A DNA stretch of 64,000 bases from Mariprofundus ferrooxydans PV-1 (GCF_000153765.1 NZ_DS022295.1:1326887-1390886), one strand, 5' to 3'; numbered from the stretch's first letter, positions 34,005-44,006 are shown. Translations and numbers: made by a program. The notes: generated by a model not told the origin, from the letters alone.

Positions 34005-34054
34005 AAAGCATCTTTATAGCTGACATACAGCTGTAAGGCTCGCTCATGATCAGG

Positions 34055-34084
34055 ACGGGGCCAGGTTTACCTGGCCCCGTTTTT
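34055..34084 (+). terminator. Terminator after pstS
   Basis: An 11-bp stem ACGGGGCCAGG (34055-34065) with its complement (34070-34080), TTTA loop and a run of Ts. Strong; common after pstS, where it raises binding-protein levels above pstCAB. The 34085-34234 gap holds one CTGTCAC half-site (34201) but no full Pho box. Confidence 0.88.
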
Positions 34085-34234
34085 CAATCCGCACGATGCA
34101 TATCCGCCAGGCTTTATATAACGAGTCAATGGGGCATCTGTATGTATCGTCCGGCTTGAAAAAAACCATTGGGTTTGACTTTATGCGTCATCATTTAGAG
34201 ACTGTCACAGTATAAGAAGAGAGGGGATCATTCC

Positions 34235-35170
34235 ATGTCAACTGCAAGTTCCGGCAGACCCGGATTCACAGCCGATCAACTGTTTCGACTGCTGACTGCC
34301 GCATTTGCCACCTTCATTGCCATTCTGTTCATTGTCATGCTGGGCGTCCTCTGGCACGAGTCACAACCGGCGATTGATAAGTTCGGCTTCTCCTTTCTGA
34401 CCAGCAGCGACTGGAACCCGGTAAGCAATGAATATGGCGCTCTGATTGCCATTATCGGCACCCTGCTGACCACGCTCGTTGCCATGCTGGTTGCCTTGCC
34501 GGTTAGCCTCGGTATCGCCCTGTTTCTGGCTGAGATCTCTCCATACTGGCTGCGCAAGCCCGTAGGCACGGCTATTGAACTGCTTGCTGCAATTCCCAGC
34601 ATTGTTTACGGCATGTGGGGGCTATTCGTTATTGTTCCGATTATGGCTGACACGGTTCAACCCTGGCTGTACGATCACTTCAGTTTCATGCCGCTGTTTT
34701 CAACGCCGCCGATCGGCATCGGCATACTCACAGCCGGCCTTGTACTGGCACTGATGATCATTCCTTTTATCGCTTCGATCACCCGTGATGTGTTTCTCAT
34801 GTGTCCCCAGAACCTGAAAGAGTCTGCCTACGGACTTGGAGCCACCAACTGGGAAGTCGTAAAGGATGTAATGATTCCGTATGGTATCAAGGGCATCGTC
34901 GGCGCCATCTTCCTCGGCCTGGGCCGGGCGCTGGGCGAAACCATGGCTGTGACCTTTGTTATCGGCAACGCCTACCACCTATCCTGGTCGCTGCTGGCAC
35001 CGGGCAACTCGATCGCTTCCACGCTGGCCAACGAATTTACCGAAGCCGATGGCAAACTCTATACCTCAGCACTGATCGAACTCGGCCTGGTACTGTTCCT
35101 CATCACCTTTATTGTACTGAGCATTGCCGAATTCTGGCTGCATTCGACCAACAAAAAGCGGGGTGCCTGA
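34235..35170 (+). CDS. pstC: Phosphate ABC transporter permease
   Basis: 311 residues, six transmembrane segments. Typical PstC strings LPVSLGIALFLAEI, ELLAAIPSIVYGMWG and the coupling-loop GLGRALGETMAVTFVIGN. Forms the inner-membrane channel with PstA. Ribosome site GAGGGG. Ends one base before pstA starts. Confidence 0.96.
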   Translation: MSTASSGRPGFTADQLFRLLTAAFATFIAILFIVMLGVLWHESQPAIDKFGFSFLTSSDWNPVSNEYGALIAIIGTLLTTLVAMLVALPVSLGIALFLAEISPYWLRKPVGTAIELLAAIPSIVYGMWGLFVIVPIMADTVQPWLYDHFSFMPLFSTPPIGIGILTAGLVLALMIIPFIASITRDVFLMCPQNLKESAYGLGATNWEVVKDVMIPYGIKGIVGAIFLGLGRALGETMAVTFVIGNAYHLSWSLLAPGNSIASTLANEFTEADGKLYTSALIELGLVLFLITFIVLSIAEFWLHSTNKKRGA

Positions 35171-35171
35171 T

Positions 35172-36023
35172 ATGCTCAATTCACGCACCTTTCGCAGGCA
35201 ATTCATCAACCGCTTTGTACTGATCATCTCTACGCTCGCCGCACTACTGGGCATTGTCATGCTGGTGTGGATTCTGGGCGACGTAGTACTGCGCGGCTTC
35301 GGTGTTATAAACTGGAACTTCTTTACCGAACTACCCGTCCCGCCCGGCGAAGAGGGGGGAGGACTGGCCAATGCCATTATCGGCACGCTGGTAATGACAA
35401 TCGTGGCAGCCCTGATGGCGGTTCCTGTTGGCGTAATGGCAGGCACCTATCTGTCCGAATTCGGCAAGCATAACCTGTTCGGTCGTCTGGTACGTTCGCT
35501 CTCGGATATTCTGGTCTCCGCTCCGTCCATTGTTGTCGGCGTCTTTGTCTACCTGATTATGGTCAAAACCATGGGCCATTTCTCCGGCTGGGCCGGCTCC
35601 GTCTCACTGGCCATCCTGATGCTACCGGTCGTGATTCGCACCACCGAAGAGATGCTACGGCTTGTGCCCGGTGAAATGCGGGAATCGGCTCTCGCACTGG
35701 GCGCACCTTACTGGAACATGATGATGAATATCGTTTTTCGCGCCGCGAAAAACGGCATGGCGACCGGTATCATGCTGGCAGTCGCCCGTGTTGCCGGAGA
35801 AACTGCCCCGCTGCTATTTACCGCCATGAACAGTCCATACTGGATGCAAAGCATGAACGAGCCAATGGCTAACCTGACAGTGACCCTGTTCAATTATGCC
35901 ATGAGTCCCTATAATGACTGGCAGGAACTGGCCTGGGGCGCAGCTTTTCTGATTACCGTTTCCGTGCTTTGCGTGAACATTATTACACGCCTGATACTTT
36001 CTTCTGGCAGGAGCAAGCCTTGA
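35172..36023 (+). CDS. pstA: Phosphate ABC transporter permease
   Basis: 283 residues from the ATG at 35172, one base after the pstC stop; the earlier start at 35124 would overlap pstC. Six transmembrane segments, with [13 protein letters not shown] and [14 protein letters not shown] typical of PstA. Partner of PstC. Confidence 0.95.
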   Translation: MLNSRTFRRQFINRFVLIISTLAALLGIVMLVWILGDVVLRGFGVINWNFFTELPVPPGEEGGGLANAIIGTLVMTIVAALMAVPVGVMAGTYLSEFGKHNLFGRLVRSLSDILVSAPSIVVGVFVYLIMVKTMGHFSGWAGSVSLAILMLPVVIRTTEEMLRLVPGEMRESALALGAPYWNMMMNIVFRAAKNGMATGIMLAVARVAGETAPLLFTAMNSPYWMQSMNEPMANLTVTLFNYAMSPYNDWQELAWGAAFLITVSVLCVNIITRLILSSGRSKP

Positions 36024-36793
36024 CCAAAACTAACAAGCCCGACGTCAAGATTGCCGTACGCAATCTGAACTTCTTCTACGACAACAAGCAGGCCCTGTTT
36101 GACAACACGCTGGATATCGTCGCCAACAAGGTAACAGCATTCATCGGTCCGTCCGGCTGCGGAAAGTCCACCCATATCCGTTGCTACAATCGCATGTTCA
36201 GCCTCTACAAAGGCCATCGCGGCGAAGGCGAAATTCTGTTTGACGGTGAGAATATTCTCGACCCGAAAGTGCCGGAGCTGCAGTTGCGCCACCGGGTCGG
36301 CATGATTTTCCAGAAGCCAACCCCCTTTCCGATGACGGTTTATGATAATATCGCCTACGGCCTGAGGCTGCATGGAAACTACCCGCAAAGTGAACTCGAT
36401 GACCGGGTGGAGAAGGCTCTACGTGACGGCGCGTTGTGGGATGAGGTCAAGGACTCCCTGCGCAAGCCCGGAACCGCCCTCTCCGGCGGCCAGCAACAGC
36501 GACTCTGCATCGCCCGCGCTATCGCCGTGCAACCGGAAGTCATTCTGATGGATGAGCCCTGCTCCGCACTGGACCCGATCGCCACGGCTAAAATCGAGGA
36601 ACTGATTGATGAGCTGAAGAAGAAGTTCACCATCGTGATCGTCACACACAGCATGCAACAGGCGGCACGCGTATCCGATTACACCGCCTACTTCTATCTC
36701 GGAAAACTGATAGAGTACGATGATACACAGGTTATTTTTACTTCGCCGCAGAATCAGAAAACTGAAGATTATATCACCGGCCGATTCGGTTGA
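36020..36793 (+). CDS. pstB: Phosphate ABC transporter ATPase
   Basis: 257 residues from a TTG at 36020 that overlaps the pstA stop (TTGA) and has GGAG 6 nt upstream; the in-frame extension to 35969 is rejected. Walker [10 protein letters not shown], signature [14 protein letters not shown], Walker B VILMDEP. Powers PstSCA. Confidence 0.96.
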   Translation: MTKTNKPDVKIAVRNLNFFYDNKQALFDNTLDIVANKVTAFIGPSGCGKSTHIRCYNRMFSLYKGHRGEGEILFDGENILDPKVPELQLRHRVGMIFQKPTPFPMTVYDNIAYGLRLHGNYPQSELDDRVEKALRDGALWDEVKDSLRKPGTALSGGQQQRLCIARAIAVQPEVILMDEPCSALDPIATAKIEELIDELKKKFTIVIVTHSMQQAARVSDYTAYFYLGKLIEYDDTQVIFTSPQNQKTEDYITGRFG

Positions 36794-36804
36794 AGGGGAA
36801 ACGC

Positions 36805-37515
36805 ATGAGTGAACATACGATCAAACGATATGAGGACGAATTAAACGAACTCAAAGAGACGGTTCTATCCATGGGCTCCCTGGTGGAGAAAGCTGTTCGC
36901 CGTTCGATGAAATCACTGATTGAGCAGGATGCCAAGCGTGCACGCAAAGTCATTGAGCGTGACCGGGCGATCAACTCGCTGGAAATTGAGGTTGATGAGA
37001 TGACCCGCAACCTGCTTGCTCTGCGCCAGCCGGCCGCAGGCGACCTGCGCTTCATTATCACAACCATCAAAATCGTGACCGACCTTGAGAGGTCCGGAGA
37101 CCTGGCCGAAGCCATTGCCGAAGCCATGCTTCAAACCGAGGATCATCCGTTAACGCATACCGATTCGCTGCATAACTTGGCTGACAAGGCCATTCTCCAA
37201 CTTCAACAGGCTCTGGACTGTTTTGCGCATGGGGATGCGGATCTGGCCATGGCAATTATTGAATCGGATAAAAAAGTAAACACCCTGTTCAAGAGCCTGC
37301 AACGCGAGAACCTGACCTATATGATGGAAGATCATCGCCAGATTACTTCAGGCTTGCTGGCTTACTCCATTGGCAAGAATCTTGAGCGCATCGGCGATCA
37401 TGCCGTCAATATTGCTGAAATGGTGGTCTATATGGTGAGGGGACAGGATGTCCGCCATTCCAGTTACAAAAAAGCTGCCGCCCTCGTTGCTGAAGACGAA
37501 CAGACAAAGGCTTAA
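36805..37515 (+). CDS. phoU: Phosphate signalling and transport regulator PhoU
   Basis: 236 residues from the ATG at 36805 with AAGGGG upstream. Two three-helix PhoU repeats, each with the metal-binding EVDEMTRNLLALRQPAAGDLRFI / KNLERIGDHAVNIAE type motif. Links Pst activity to PhoR. Last gene of the pst operon. Confidence 0.95.
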   Translation: MSEHTIKRYEDELNELKETVLSMGSLVEKAVRRSMKSLIEQDAKRARKVIERDRAINSLEIEVDEMTRNLLALRQPAAGDLRFIITTIKIVTDLERSGDLAEAIAEAMLQTEDHPLTHTDSLHNLADKAILQLQQALDCFAHGDADLAMAIIESDKKVNTLFKSLQRENLTYMMEDHRQITSGLLAYSIGKNLERIGDHAVNIAEMVVYMVRGQDVRHSSYKKAAALVAEDEQTKA

Positions 37516-37540
37516 AAACTCAAGACAGTAAAAAAGCAGC

Positions 37541-37622
37541 GCGCCCTGATGCGGCTATGCCGCAGAAACAGTGACTTTTTCAGCGCCGGGTAAGCAGTCG
37601 CGTCCCCTCTGATCAGGGCGGG
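37541..37622. other. Intergenic inverted repeat between phoU and ppk2
   Basis: CGCCCTGAT near 37543 is the complement of ATCAGGGCG near 37613, with a small TGCGGC hairpin inside. It lies between two convergent genes and could help end both transcripts; there is no T tract. Confidence 0.3.
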
Positions 37623-37629
37623 AGAAATA

Positions 37630-38541
37630 TCAGCTTTTTTTCTTTTTCTTGTGCAACTTATCTTTCTGCATCAGCTCAATTTCACGCGCACCTGAAACAA
37701 CGATCTCATCATCCGGCACGTAATCAAGTTCCTGATTGATTGCTTCATAATCCACCGCATTAAGGATCACCTTGAGCGCATTCAGGCGAGCCAGATGCTT
37801 GTTGGCCGAACGAATAACCGTCCACGGCGCCGCCGCAGTGTGGGTATTCCTTAGCATCTCATACTTTACCTTGTCAAAGTCATCCCAGCGCTCCTGCGCC
37901 TGCACATCCACTTCGGAGAGTTTCCACTGGCGTAGCGGATCGTGCTTGCGGCGGTTGAAACGTTTCTTCTGCACCTCTTTGGTGACGCTAAAATAGAGTT
38001 TTACCAGTATTGTACCCTGACGCACCAGATCCTTCTCGAAACCAATCACGCCCCGCATAAAGTTGTTATACTCCTGTTCGGTGCAGAAACCGAATACAGG
38101 CTCCACCATCGCCCTGTTGTACCAGCTGCGATCAAAGATCGCGATTTCGCCACCTCTCGGAAACTGCGATACATATTTCTGAAAAAACCACTGGCTGCGC
38201 TGCTCTTCGGTCGGTTTACCCATGGCAATAACCCGGTAGTGCTTCTCATTCATATAGCGCGTGACGCTGCGAATGGTTCCGCCCTTGCCTGCTGCATCGC
38301 GCCCTTCAAACAAAATGATCATGCGGCGACCGGTATCTTCAAGGTATTGCTGCAGATGAATCAGCTCGGCCTGGAACGGCTTGAGCTCCTGCTCCTGCAG
38401 GTATTTAGTCAATACCGAGCGGATTTTCTCATCGTCCAGATGATGTTCGGCCGCCAGAGCATCAAAACAGCGCGCAGCAGGCGCCACTGACTCCTGCAGA
38501 TTTTCAGGCGGGGCCCCTGCTTCAGTAACAGACGTATGCAT
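37630..38541 (-). CDS. ppk2: Polyphosphate kinase 2
   Basis: 303 residues from the ATG at 38541, chosen for the strong ribosome site AAGGAGG 5 nt upstream. Single-domain PPK2 with Walker A GRDAAGKGGT, Walker B FDRSWYNRAMVEPVFGF and the lid motif KKRFNRRKHDPLRQWKLSEVD. It phosphorylates nucleoside di- or monophosphates with polyphosphate. A lysine-rich tail ends the protein. No Pho box seen before it. Confidence 0.93.
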   Translation of the reverse strand: MHTSVTEAGAPPENLQESVAPAARCFDALAAEHHLDDEKIRSVLTKYLQEQELKPFQAELIHLQQYLEDTGRRMIILFEGRDAAGKGGTIRSVTRYMNEKHYRVIAMGKPTEEQRSQWFFQKYVSQFPRGGEIAIFDRSWYNRAMVEPVFGFCTEQEYNNFMRGVIGFEKDLVRQGTILVKLYFSVTKEVQKKRFNRRKHDPLRQWKLSEVDVQAQERWDDFDKVKYEMLRNTHTAAAPWTVIRSANKHLARLNALKVILNAVDYEAINQELDYVPDDEIVVSGAREIELMQKDKLHKKKKKS

Positions 38542-38679
38542 ATCACCCTCCTTCTTCTCACTCATAACACCTGCGATCAGAGAGGATAGATGATACACCG
38601 CCGGATCTGTATTTAAAAGGTCACCGGATAGCGTCGAAATAAGATAGCGGTTTTCAAATCCAGACGGCATGATAACGGC

Positions 38680-40236
38680 ATGGAAGTCATTTCATACATT
38701 GCTGATGATGCCGTTCTCGATCCCGGCGCACTGGTTGCCGCCATTGATGTGGGCTCCAATGCGATTCGACTTGGCGTAGCTACTCGCGATGCAGACGGAG
38801 TGCCGACCATGCTTCAGCGTTACAGGGAGCCGGTACGACTGGGGCACGATGCATTCACCAGCGGCATTCTGAGCCAGCAGACCATGGACAGTGCGGTCGA
38901 GGCATTCCTCCAGTTCCGACGCATCCTGGATCAACATAAAATCACCGTATATCGGGCTGCAGCTACCAGCGCCTTGCGCGACTCCGTAAATGGTCAGCAA
39001 CTGATCGACCGAATCCAGCAGGAGACCGGCATTGAGCTCAAACTGATCTCCGGTGAAGAAGAAGCGCGATTGATTCATTACTCCATTGCCCGCCGCGTGG
39101 ACCTGAGCAACAAATTCACCCTGCTGATCGATATGGGAGGCGGCAGTGTAGAGGTCACGCTCTGCGATAACGGCGAGGTTGTCGCTTCTCAAAGCTTCAA
39201 GATCGGCACGGTACGGCTGCTGGAAATGATGGGACAAACCGGTGACTTTAACACCCTGTTATCAGAGTATCTTGACGGGACACGAAAAAAACTGAGTGAA
39301 CAGATCGGCAAACGCAAGGCAGACCTGTGCGTCGCCACCGGCGGTAATGCCTCTGCCATCGGCGAAATAGCTGTACAAATCCTGGGCACGGACTCGTCGA
39401 CAAGCATCAAACGCAAAGAATTAAAAAAGCTGATCACAAAGCTTTCCAGCCTCAGCTTTGAGGAGCGCATTCGCGATCTCGGCTTAAGGCCGGATCGTGC
39501 CGATGTCATACTGCCTGCAGCCATGGTATTTCACGAAATCATGTCACTGGCCGGCGCGAAGAGTATGCATATGCCGGATGCCAGCCTGCTCGACGGCATC
39601 ATCCTGGAAATGGTGGACGGCGAAGAGCTCACCTTCCTCTCACAGCGTCGAAACCTGCTGGCATGGACGCGCACACTGAAAAAGAAATACCACGTTGACC
39701 AGAAGTACGGCGTTCAGGTCTCAAAGCTGGCTCTCTCCCTGTTTGACCAGCTGACATCAATTCACAAGCTGGGAAACCGGGAGCGGCTGCTGCTGGAGAT
39801 TGCAGCGCTGGTACATGAGATCGGCATGTATGTGCGCGTCGGTGGCTACCACCACCACGCTGCCTACCTGATTTCGGTATCGCCCCTGCTCGGTTTGAGC
39901 AAGCATGAAAAACAGGTATTGTCTCAAATTGTACGCTACCAGCGCAAGGCTGCACCATCTGACACCCATGCAGATTTCGCCGCGCTGCAAGCTGCTGATC
40001 AGAAGAAAGTCTGGCAGTTAAGCGCATTGCTGCGTCTGGGTATTGCCCTGAACAGGGAGCGTCGCGACCGGGTGAGCAGCGTCCGTGTTCAACTTGATCA
40101 TAAACAGATCGAACTACACCTTGCCGGTGACGGCGATATGCTGCTGGAGCAATGGGCTGTATTGCAGGTTGCCGACTATATAGAGCAGGCATTCGGAGAA
40201 AAACTGCATATCGATATTACTACTGCATCACAATAG
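38680..40236 (+). CDS. ppx: Exopolyphosphatase (Ppx/GppA family)
   Basis: 518 residues. Actin-fold N-terminal domains with AAIDVGSNAIRLGVA, GEEEARLIHYS and DMGGGSVEVTL, then an HD-like C-terminal domain (VHEIGMYVRVGGYHHHAAYLI). Releases phosphate from polyphosphate ends or hydrolyses pppGpp; the two activities cannot be separated from sequence. Divergent from ppk2. Confidence 0.92.
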   Translation: MEVISYIADDAVLDPGALVAAIDVGSNAIRLGVATRDADGVPTMLQRYREPVRLGHDAFTSGILSQQTMDSAVEAFLQFRRILDQHKITVYRAAATSALRDSVNGQQLIDRIQQETGIELKLISGEEEARLIHYSIARRVDLSNKFTLLIDMGGGSVEVTLCDNGEVVASQSFKIGTVRLLEMMGQTGDFNTLLSEYLDGTRKKLSEQIGKRKADLCVATGGNASAIGEIAVQILGTDSSTSIKRKELKKLITKLSSLSFEERIRDLGLRPDRADVILPAAMVFHEIMSLAGAKSMHMPDASLLDGIILEMVDGEELTFLSQRRNLLAWTRTLKKKYHVDQKYGVQVSKLALSLFDQLTSIHKLGNRERLLLEIAALVHEIGMYVRVGGYHHHAAYLISVSPLLGLSKHEKQVLSQIVRYQRKAAPSDTHADFAALQAADQKKVWQLSALLRLGIALNRERRDRVSSVRVQLDHKQIELHLAGDGDMLLEQWAVLQVADYIEQAFGEKLHIDITTASQ

Positions 40237-40353
40237 CCAAGCAGAAAATAGCGGATCAGTCGGCATTTCAGGTCAGCCCGTGTAACACCACTGCAAAGCA
40301 AGTACCGGTGAGCTGCAGCCGTAGATAGTCTCAACATAATGGCAAACAACGAG

Positions 40354-40387
40354 ATGTCATAAATGTGTCACTTGCATTTAATATCAT
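40354..40387 (+). promoter_or_regulatory. Pho box and -10 for the hybrid histidine kinase
   Basis: ATGTCAT (40354-40360), AAAT, GTGTCAC (40365-40371), 10 bp, TATCAT (40382-40387). The predicted transcription start (about 40393-40395) coincides with the ATG at 40394, so the message would be leaderless. Confidence 0.75.
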
Positions 40388-40393
40388 GTTGCC

Positions 40394-42196
40394 ATGAAAA
40401 AAGTTTTGGCGGATCACATACAATATTCACTGCTATTGATCGCCATAGTAAGTGTCTCTGAATACCTCGTCATAGAACTGCTCAGTCATACACAGATCGT
40501 TCATACACTCTCCCGGGAGACCAGAGCAGTAGCCGACTCGCTGCTGCTGATTCTTATTGCTGCCGGCCCAATCTACTTTTTCATCATCAAACCGGTCATC
40601 GTCATGACCACCATGTACCAACATCGACTGCAGTATCTGACCGATGCCGTCGAAGATGCCGGCGATGCAATTATCATCATGGACACAAGTGGAAATATTA
40701 CCTATGTAAACAAAGCCTTTGAGACCATTTCAGGGTACGCTTCAGAGGAGGTGAACGGCCATCATTTCCGTCTGTTGAAATCAGAACAGCACAGCCACAA
40801 CTTTTATCAGGTGATGATCAGATCAGTCGTAAACACGGGCAGTTGGAAAGGTGATATCTATAGCAAGCACAAGAGTGGCGAGGAGCTCCCCCGGCACCTG
40901 CATATTAAGTCTATGTTTGACAGTCAGGGCAAGCTTGCCTCATACATCGCCAACCTCAGCGACATTTCCGAGTCCAAACAGCAGGAGAAGTTGCTCCGCC
41001 AGGCAATGAAGATGGAAACAGTCGGAACACTCGTTGGCGGCGTTTCTCATAATTTTAATAATTTGTTAGCCGGAATTTCAGGGAAGTTGTATCTGGCGAA
41101 GAAACACACCACACATCCGAAAGCACTTGTCCACCTGCAAGACATCGAAACCCTGTCGAACGATGCCGCGAAAATTGTCAGCCAACTGCTCACTTTTTCA
41201 CATGCAAGTCCTCAGAAAAAACAGAACATGAATATCGTACAGGTGCTAAAAGATGCTATAAAAACAGCACAGTTAGGTATGAGAGAGGACATTGTGCTGA
41301 CCACCGATTTCACCAGCGAAGCACTGACGACCTATTGTGACCCGGTGGAGATTCAACAGGTGCTTATCAATCTGATGAATAATGCCCGTGATGCATTGGG
41401 TTCGGCAAACCGGAAAATCATGGTTACCGTGAAAAAAAAGGAGCGCCAAGACTGCCCGTCCATGGCTTCATGTCAGACATGCACGCCGGAAGTCGTATAT
41501 ATTGCTGTTGAGGATACAGGCTCAGGGATCGCTGAAACAGATATCACACATGTTTTTGACCCTTTCTTCACTACCAAAAAAGTCGGCAACGGCACAGGCC
41601 TTGGCCTCTCTTCGGCCAAGGGCATCGTTGAAATGCATGGCGGCGTAATCCGTGTCAACAGCACTCTCGGAGTCGGAACCAAGTTTGAAATATGTATCCC
41701 TCTCATATCCGGACAAGCATTTGAAACGGAGCATACACAGCAGATCATTGCCGCTGACACAAAAAAGACGCTGCTGGTTATTGATGACTCAGACATCGTA
41801 CGGGCAACGTTGTCCCAGCTGCTCCAGAGCCTGGGCTACACAGTACTGTTGGCAAAGAATGGCAGAAGGGGCGTGAAAAAATTCTATGAGTATTCGGATC
41901 AGATAGCCCTGGTCATCTCGGATATTGTCATGCCTGTACTGGACGGTCCGTCCGCAGTTACATTGATGCGTGAGATCAGACCGGAGATTCCGGCCATTTT
42001 CCTGACAGGCTACACGAACGACAACGTACTTGATGACACATATGATAATCACCTGACGGTTATAATGGAAAAGCCATTCTCCATCGTCACCTTAAGCCAA
42101 ACGGTACACAATCTGCTGCATCCTGATGAGTCAGGAGAAGAGACAACCGGCTATGCTACGGAAAAAAAGCAGCTGGATCTGGCTATCGGTTACTGA
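40394..42196 (+). CDS. Hybrid sensor histidine kinase (PAS, kinase, receiver), Pho-regulated
   Basis: 600 residues. Two membrane segments (about 12-30 and 49-70) with almost no periplasmic loop, a PAS domain (80-195), His219 in VSHNFNNLL, an ATPase domain (310-437; N box NLMNNARDAL, DTGSGI, GTGLGLS) and a C-terminal receiver with Asp510 (ISDIVMP). A cysteine group, CPSMASCQTC (354-363), is inserted between the N and G1 boxes and might bind metal. No ribosome site precedes the ATG. The Pho box predicts induction by phosphate starvation. Output partner unknown. Confidence 0.85.
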   Translation: MKKVLADHIQYSLLLIAIVSVSEYLVIELLSHTQIVHTLSRETRAVADSLLLILIAAGPIYFFIIKPVIVMTTMYQHRLQYLTDAVEDAGDAIIIMDTSGNITYVNKAFETISGYASEEVNGHHFRLLKSEQHSHNFYQVMIRSVVNTGSWKGDIYSKHKSGEELPRHLHIKSMFDSQGKLASYIANLSDISESKQQEKLLRQAMKMETVGTLVGGVSHNFNNLLAGISGKLYLAKKHTTHPKALVHLQDIETLSNDAAKIVSQLLTFSHASPQKKQNMNIVQVLKDAIKTAQLGMREDIVLTTDFTSEALTTYCDPVEIQQVLINLMNNARDALGSANRKIMVTVKKKERQDCPSMASCQTCTPEVVYIAVEDTGSGIAETDITHVFDPFFTTKKVGNGTGLGLSSAKGIVEMHGGVIRVNSTLGVGTKFEICIPLISGQAFETEHTQQIIAADTKKTLLVIDDSDIVRATLSQLLQSLGYTVLLAKNGRRGVKKFYEYSDQIALVISDIVMPVLDGPSAVTLMREIRPEIPAIFLTGYTNDNVLDDTYDNHLTVIMEKPFSIVTLSQTVHNLLHPDESGEETTGYATEKKQLDLAIGY

Positions 42197-42248
42197 TGAT
42201 ATTTCTGAGGTTGGCTGGAAAGAAAAGAGCCGATAAGAACAGAATGAA

Positions 42249-43250
42249 TCAATAGTGGCGCTGGTTCACCACGATGCTGTTACCCGGCACCAGCTTGGCC
42301 TTGTGTTTGACTTCACTGGCAACCTCGGCCAGTTCAATGTGCGACCGAAACACGCCGGGATCACATGGCACGGCTGCAACAGACAAGCTCATCAATTGAA
42401 AGCACATGCGCTCACCCTGCCTGTTTTCACCCACCAGATAGCCCTGCTCCCTGTCAGAGGCATCATAAAGCAGTGCGGATTCCCGCTGAAAATGATCCAG
42501 CAACCGCTCTGCACGACTACGCCATTGTTCAGGCTCAAACAGTATGACAAAATCATCGCCACCGACATGACCGGTGAAATCATCAGGACCAGTACAATCC
42601 CGGAGCAGCTCGGCTACCAGTTGAATCACCCGGTCACCGCGTTCGTAACCGTAATGATCATTGAACACCTTGAAAAAATCGAGATCAATATAGGCCAGTA
42701 CAAACAACCCGCCACCCTGCAACCGGCGGTCGATTTCCATGTTGATACTATTATTGCCGGGCAGATGGGTCAGCGGATTACAATCAAACGCCTGCTCAAT
42801 CCGGCTTTGGGTAATAGATCTCAGTACGCTGATCACCGATAACATACCACTGTAAACGCCATCACTGGTTATGATTGCAGGATCAAAGGCACAATATGCC
42901 TCGCGATCGGTCATAGTATGACTGATCTTCTCAATGCCGACACGAATATCCAGTACGATGGCGCTCTCCTCCATCAGGAAATCCACCTGCTTGCGTCGAT
43001 ACAATTCATGCGAAAATTTATGGCCGAATACCGACAGTATTTTCCGGCGTGTAACCAGACCGAGCGGCCTCATTTCGGCATCCACCACAGGCAGCGCCAT
43101 CAGGTTTTCATCTCTGCGGAAGCGCTCCAGCACCGCCGTAGCCATCGCGCCGCCATTTACCGGCTCCGCATACTGCAGAGCCGCCGCCGCAAGCACTTCA
43201 TCCGGCTCTGTCTCTACAGCACGTATCTGCGCATTGCTCACATCGAACAT
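42249..43250 (-). CDS. CBS-GGDEF protein, likely diguanylate cyclase
   Basis: 333 residues. A CBS pair in the N-terminal half (about 10-150, VVDAEMRPLGLVTRRKI) and a GGDEF domain (170-330). The active-site loop reads GGDDF (GHVGGDDFVILFE), compatible with activity, and the substrate region DLDFFKVFNDHYGYERGD is intact. It overlaps the degenerate EAL gene by 13 bp. Together they reproduce, as two genes, the EAL-CBS-GGDEF order found as one protein in other proteobacteria. Confidence 0.85.
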   Translation of the reverse strand: MFDVSNAQIRAVETEPDEVLAAAALQYAEPVNGGAMATAVLERFRRDENLMALPVVDAEMRPLGLVTRRKILSVFGHKFSHELYRRKQVDFLMEESAIVLDIRVGIEKISHTMTDREAYCAFDPAIITSDGVYSGMLSVISVLRSITQSRIEQAFDCNPLTHLPGNNSINMEIDRRLQGGGLFVLAYIDLDFFKVFNDHYGYERGDRVIQLVAELLRDCTGPDDFTGHVGGDDFVILFEPEQWRSRAERLLDHFQRESALLYDASDREQGYLVGENRQGERMCFQLMSLSVAAVPCDPGVFRSHIELAEVASEVKHKAKLVPGNSIVVNQRHY

Positions 43251-43900
43251 GAACCACTCACCATCGTATCGAAGTTATCAGCAATAACCGGAGGTGCAAG
43301 CTCTCCTGTCATGCGAGGCAAGGATGCCAGCAAACCCGCAATATTTCTTGCCGGCAACAGAGCGCGATCGGATGCATATAATGCAAGACATTGCGGCTTT
43401 AACAGACAGATCAGAGCCAGCTGTATGTAACCCTCACTTAACAGTCGGGCTCCCACCTGGATACCTGCTTCACGCAACGTGGCGACACCTTGCATCACAA
43501 CCTGTCTGTCGACAGCGTCGCCCGGCTCCTCCGTCAATACAATCACCAATCGCTGCACAGGCAACATACTGCGATCGACAGCAGCCAGCAGATCATCCAG
43601 CGCAAGAGCGATAAAATCGCAGAGTGACAGGTCAATATAGAGATATCCCGGTAGCTGTTGCACGGCAAAATCGCGTATGGCGTTGAGGATAAAGAGCGTT
43701 TTTTGTCGGCCTTCGGCAACAGAATCAGGCAAACATCCGGGCATGCATACAGACTGCACGCGTACGCCATCCATGGTTCGACCGGTCAGCGTATAAACGG
43801 GAGAGTGGCTCAATCGCATACCGGCAAGCATGGCAATCATCTGCCCTGCTGAACTGACTCCCCCCCACTCATGCTGATATTGCTCTGCCGTCGTCTGCAT
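43238..43900 (-). CDS. Degenerate EAL-domain-like protein
   Basis: 220 residues from the ATG at 43900, which has GGAG 8 nt upstream; ATG at 43948 also possible. The pattern (LSHSPVYTLTG near the start, LFILNAIRDFAVQQ, YLYIDLSLCDF, LVIVLTEEP, GVATLREAGIQVGARLL, LKPQCLALYA) follows an EAL fold, but the catalytic EAL triplet and the metal-binding acidic residues are not there. Likely a c-di-GMP sensor or inert partner for the overlapping CBS-GGDEF gene. A Pho box lies upstream at 43984-44001. Confidence 0.6.
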   Translation of the reverse strand: MQTTAEQYQHEWGGVSSAGQMIAMLAGMRLSHSPVYTLTGRTMDGVRVQSVCMPGCLPDSVAEGRQKTLFILNAIRDFAVQQLPGYLYIDLSLCDFIALALDDLLAAVDRSMLPVQRLVIVLTEEPGDAVDRQVVMQGVATLREAGIQVGARLLSEGYIQLALICLLKPQCLALYASDRALLPARNIAGLLASLPRMTGELAPPVIADNFDTMVSGSCSM

Positions 43901-43983
43901 ATCACACACTCCATCTGTTTCGCAGATTGACGATTTCAATTTCATCACTCTGTCGAAACATGAGCGGAGTCTGGACTCTGTTC

Positions 43984-44001
43984 ATGTCAATATGATGACA
44001 G
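43984..44001 (-). promoter_or_regulatory. Pho box for the EAL-like / CBS-GGDEF pair (minus strand)
   Basis: On the minus strand CTGTCAT (44001-43995), CATA, TTGACAT (43990-43984), two excellent repeats at 11-bp period. The expected -10 at 43973-43968 reads CAGACT, a weak match. Confidence 0.65.
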
Positions 44002-44006
44002 GCAAC

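Noticed and set aside
34180..34210. Possible Pho box before pstC (GCGTCAT and CTGTCAC)
   Set aside because: The two 7-mers are 17 bp apart, not 11 or 22, so they do not fit the PhoB periodicity.
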